From Trichoplax adhaerens (lineage: Eukaryota; Placozoa; Uniplacotomia; Trichoplacea; Trichoplacidae): 64,000 bases of DNA. Under the pieces are notes generated by a model that was given only the letters and a program-made list of their open reading frames with translations, did not search any database and was not told the origin of the DNA. Of the stretch, positions 60,001-64,000 are shown one piece after another (the first letter of the stretch is position 1; the number at the start of each line of letters is the position of its first letter). The DNA is taken from positions 360,402 to 424,401 of the forward strand of contig NW_002060963.1 in assembly GCF_000150275.1 (NCBI RefSeq). The letters run 5' to 3'. The translations under genes were made by a program, and so were the position numbers.

Positions 60001-62521
60001 TAATTTCAAAGAATTTGTAGATTTGTTGGCAATAGCCCTCCCGTACTTCAATATATGGGCATATGCGTATATATATACTCATATAAAGAGAAACGATAAG
60101 TACCTTTTGTGCACAAATTTATTTCTTAAAACAGCAGTTTTATTCTCACTATTTTGTGCTGACAAGTTGATATCGTATTACGGTAACTGCTTCACTTTTC
60201 TTAGTTAGGAAGCATAACTGTGTTTACAATATATCGTACATCAATATACGATTTAAGATTTAAGATTAGTGCTAAAGCATTAGCATTTAGTACCCCTATA
60301 GCGTATATGACCAAGTCAGCTTTACTGTATATACCACTTAAAACGGAGGCGATGGTTTAATGGATATTAATTTTAAAATAGGATTATACACTCTTAGTAA
60401 TACTAGATATATTGAAGTCGATCGCCAAATTTAAAAGATCTAATTATTTCATTACACGATATCTTCACGTATACCCATTTATTGAACTATTACAGGATAA
60501 AGGAAACAGCGATCTTGCTCTTAGATGTTTCATGGCATGTTTGAAAGGCATCAATAACAATAATGCGTTTTCTTTACTTCCGCAATGCTTACATAGCGTA
60601 AGTAATCATGAACTTTTGGCTTACACATTTCAAAGTCACTCATTTTCAGCAGTTTCCTAGTATCGTTAATTGCAATATTTCTATAAAGCAATTTTCATCC
60701 TCTAGTAACCTAGCTTTTTGTAATGAAAAGCAATATAGCAGATATTGTTCTAGACGGTAACAATTCACAGTCTCTAATTCTTTTTATTTTTTTGCAACGC
60801 TTACTAGATTGCTACTATTTACTTTGAGCGAGAAAATTGTACGTAGCCAACAATATCCAGCATTCCTATCGTGATATTTATTAATAACAAAGTGACCCGT
60901 TGATTTTGTAACAGATGTATTACATGTAGCTTTTTTACGATTTATTTTAGTTGATAAAGCTGTGCAATTTATACAAGCAGAAAAGTTGTATTACGAAACT
61001 GCTCTAATCATGGATGTCAGTAATCAGGAAGTTACAGTCAAAAATGATGAAGGTATTTCTATCATTATTTTTTATAGCATATATAACGTATAGGTACTTG
61101 TAGAGGTGCATTTTCTATTCACTGGTGACTGCGTTGACTTACTGTCGAAGAATTTGTTATACTAACCATGGTTGTTCGATTGCATAGATCTTATATACTT
61201 AGACATATTGTACCATTTTGATTGCTAAATTATACTTTTTCCTTAAATGTATTTTATAACTTTAATATTATCATCATCTTGTTTCTGACAGGAGCCAACA
61301 CACTAAAAGAACTTTTAGAATTGCAGGTGTGTTTCATACTCGTACGACCGTAAAGTAGTCTTTATCGATATTCTATATAGTTGCTTTATAAATATCTACC
61401 CCTCATCTTAGGAGAATGAAGATGATGAACATAAAACCAATCCTTTAGCTGCAAGGGCTGTAGAATTTACTACGTTAGCGTCCATGTGTTTGCAAAATAA
61501 CAAGTAAGACGTTTAAAATCACTCAATTGTTGTTTTTGCACACTGTTTCGTTACGATTGTATGCTTTTAATATGAAATTGTGAATGATGGTTGTAAAATT
61601 TAAATTGAAAAATATTCACTGAATCATAATTTTTACTCTGTTCTGTGCCTTAACATTTGCTCACTTTTTATTGCATTTATCCAGTCCCCATCTAGCCCTT
61701 GAATATTGCGGCAAGGTGAGCATTAAACGTATCTTTCATGAAATATATACAGCTTAGGATGAATAATTTAATTAATATCTTGGGTATTTCATTTAATTTA
61801 ATATTAATTCTAATCTGCAGGCAACTAAGATTCGACAATCAATTTACGGAGAATCTCATGACATAACTAAGAAAACGCTGGAATATTTTACATGCATCTA
61901 TGCAAGCGTAGGGAAAAAGCAATATTCTGGTAAGTTGGTTTCCTGTACACTCATATAACTTACTATGCGGTAACATCAAGCAATATCGGTATGCCCATTT
62001 TGATATCCTTAATTAACTGATCTCGTTTTGTAGATGCCCTGTCCAAATATAAAGAAGCCAAAGATAAAAAAGAACCCGAAGATGATGAAGCTACTGCAGG
62101 TGGCAATCGATTAAGGAAACGAAGTGCTAAGCATCAGAAACAAGAAACTGACGATACACTTGAGAATGAATTAAAAGATGATGAATACGAAGGTAGCCAT
62201 CTTTAATATACAGAGATGAACGAATACAATAGATAAATGCTCTTTTACTCTACATGTAATAATACTAATAGTGACTATACTTGTAGTTATCTATTTCATG
62301 ACGTCTGACATTATTCAATGTTATTAGATGACCGAGGACCTTCGTGTTTCTTGATTATGGCTGTTATACTGATCATATTGGTGCTGGCAATCCTCGTTGT
62401 GGCCGTATGGTGTAACGTAACTCAATCACTAACCTGTCCATCGCATAATCATATCTGGACCAGAGTAAAGTACTTATACTATAACTACAAGCAACAATGG
62501 ACCAATCAACAGTATATTTAA
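57018..62521 (+). CDS. CNST: Consortin-like trans-Golgi membrane protein
   Basis: Human consortin is a single-pass trans-Golgi protein that binds connexins and helps send them to the plasma membrane. Eleven exons: 57018-57445, 59982-59988 (7 bases), 60496-60597, 60714-60756, 60951-61052, 61292-61326, 61412-61503, 61685-61715, 61821-61929, 62034-62192, 62328-62521. All are GT-AG and in phase, 433 aa. Residues 1-140 are an acidic, Asn/Gln-rich disordered region. Next is a TPR-like helical block: SLLPQCLHS and VDKAVQFIQAEKLYYE resemble human ALPLCLHQ and YEKAMKFIQLERLYHE. A basic stretch NRLRKRSAKHQK precedes the membrane helix CFLIMAVILIILVLAILVVA. The lumenal tail has Cys residues and ends WTRVKYLYYNYKQQW, as in the Consortin_C family. 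The first intron is 2.5 kb. Another TPR-containing membrane protein is the alternative. Confidence 0.83.
59982..59988 (+). other. 7-base microexon of the consortin-like gene
   Basis: GTTCAAG sits between TTTCATTACAG and GTAATTTT. Exon 1 ends in phase 2 and exon 3 begins in phase 0. These seven bases supply exactly one base plus two codons (Arg completion, Phe, Lys), restoring frame and giving LFQKGTRFKDKGNSDLAL, a natural TPR helix turn. Confidence 0.7.
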
Positions 62522-64000
62522 GATTGCAAACATTTGCAAAAAAAAAAAGGATCCAGCAAACGAAGATAGCCTGTACTTTATAACTTGCATGTATAATATT
62601 GTATTACATTAATTTTAATCGCTGTAGGAAAACCTTTTCGTTAACTCGCAGACAAATGATAAGAAAGGACATGTCTCATGTCATTAAGATATTTATGGAA
62701 TTTTTGTGGTTTCATGCTAACTAACTTAAAATGAATACGCAGTAATTGTTCTATTTGATCTCGCTGCAACTGATTTCAGATTTGGTGCAGTCTCCATTGT
62801 TGGCTTTTAAAGATTTTATCTGATAACTTCATCGATATCAGCAGAAATTGTTCTTGTACAGTAGTTCGGGTAAATGGACGATACAGCTCTTGCAAGTAGA
62901 GGAAATGGTTGTTCTCGAAGCTAGAAAAATGTTTCACAACAACTACTGCTGCAGTAATATCAATTCATTAGTATCTGTGTTTGTACAATATTATTTTTAC
63001 AGTTAGATTAATTCTAATAAATTGTGTTTACTATGTGCTATAATTTATACTAGATTGGTATGTTGCAGAGGAATGGTTACTGACATTAAATAGATGGTTT
63101 ACGCTTTGCTTTTCCCATCTTTCTGTTAAATTTAATTAGTAATTGTAATAAAAGTGTCTCACAATAGCTATCTTAGTCAAATGGTATTTTCTGAAAGGCA
63201 TTTATTACAAGGTTTTGGAAATGGTAGAGCAATAATTAATTACTGTAAGAATCTAGTCCAAAATCTAAAGTATCCGGAGTTTAAAGCGAAGTGAATTCTC
63301 TTCTCCTTAGAGCTCATCTCTGCAGTTCTTCTATACATTTCTTTAAATCCATTTATGACAACTTGATTAATCTACAATCAAACATAAGTCATTCAATAAA
63401 ATACTTTTCTCAAGTAGTACATCATTATCTTCTACAATCTAAATCATTCTACCGAAGATATCACTACTCTTCTATTAACGTCTAACCCCTTCCTCCGAAG
63501 GGCATCTTAACGACTATAGTGTTTCTAACCACATAAATCTTGTACCATAATTAGTCAACTGGCTACTATTAGTCATCAACAATTTCTAATATAGTAGTTA
63601 GCAATCATTTAATATTAGCTTCATGATAATATCTATTCAGAATAACCTAACTATATCCAATATAGCCGTGCTTATAATCAAATATGGTGCATCACAACAG
63701 TGATAGCGTAGCTTGATCACCGCAGGCATTGTCTGTTTGTGTGATCTATCACCGAATGGAAATAGCAGTGCCTGAACTTGTCTACTTTACTGTGATCTGA
63801 AATGGAGAGGATTACGGATTCCTGAAGGATTGGATTTTAATGATTTGCGACCCTTAGTCATCTCCTTTTTTCTTAGGCCCCTGTAGATTGCCATATGTAC
63901 TCTTTTTAGTCTATGACGTATGGCATCCCAGATAGTTTCCAGTCAAACCGCACAATACTGTCCGAGAAATCTTCCTTCGCGTTTATCAGTGCAGTGAAAT
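62522..64000. other. 3' flank of the consortin-like gene
   Basis: Begins with the 3' untranslated region, including an A-rich run at 62539-62549. The ORF at 63291-63485 looks like chance. No other gene recognised up to the window end. Confidence 0.4.

Noticed and set aside
60590-60760. Apparent non-canonical splice in the consortin-like gene
   Set aside because: The acceptor at 60712-60713 (AACCTAG) gives a canonical intron and an in-phase exon.

Overview
The window is nuclear DNA from an AT-rich, intron-dense animal genome. Introns are mostly 60 to 600 bases with clean GT-AG ends, and several exons are only 7 to 60 bases. Gene content (an Apaf-1-type CARD/NB-ARC/WD40 protein, gephyrin, taspase 1, MOK kinase, a consortin-like protein) and a short TTAGGG-type tract point to an early-branching metazoan. 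A placozoan (Trichoplax/Hoilungia) is my best guess; the species is inferred, not shown. A run of N at 35423-35472 marks an assembly gap.

Layout. 1-5266: AT-rich DNA without recognisable genes, with repeat-like pieces. 5267-5440: a 57-codon orphan ORF. 5770-6728 (+): DNPH1, four exons. 8967-16591 (-): Apaf-1-like gene, 21 exons. 17838-18322 (-): exons of an unrecognised membrane protein. 18780-19350 (-): decayed copy of the Apaf-1-like 3' end. 22521-27693 (-): divergent MOK paralogue that has lost its catalytic residues. 29590-29905 (-): lone CARD exon, paralogous to exon 1 of the Apaf-1-like gene. 31124-31342 (-): possible BTB/BACK relic. 32526-32574: interstitial telomeric tract. 36748-43275 (-): complete MOK kinase. 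45055-49400 (-): gephyrin. 51409-54442 (+): taspase 1. 55301-55945 (-): GON7-like gene. 57018-62521 (+): consortin-like gene with a 7-base internal exon.

The most interesting part is 9-43 kb. All genes there lie on the minus strand and appear as duplicated MOK plus Apaf-1-like units. One unit keeps an active-looking MOK next to an Apaf reduced to its CARD exon. The other keeps a full Apaf-1-like gene next to a MOK with an open reading frame, conserved introns, and lost glycine-loop, HRD, DFG and TEY motifs, so it is a predicted pseudokinase. The other genes are housekeeping: nucleotide sanitation (DNPH1), molybdenum cofactor synthesis (gephyrin), MLL/TFIIA processing (TASP1), tRNA t6A modification (GON7-like) and trans-Golgi trafficking (consortin-like). 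Exon models were made by eye from splice signals, reading phase and remembered family motifs; no alignment or expression data were used.
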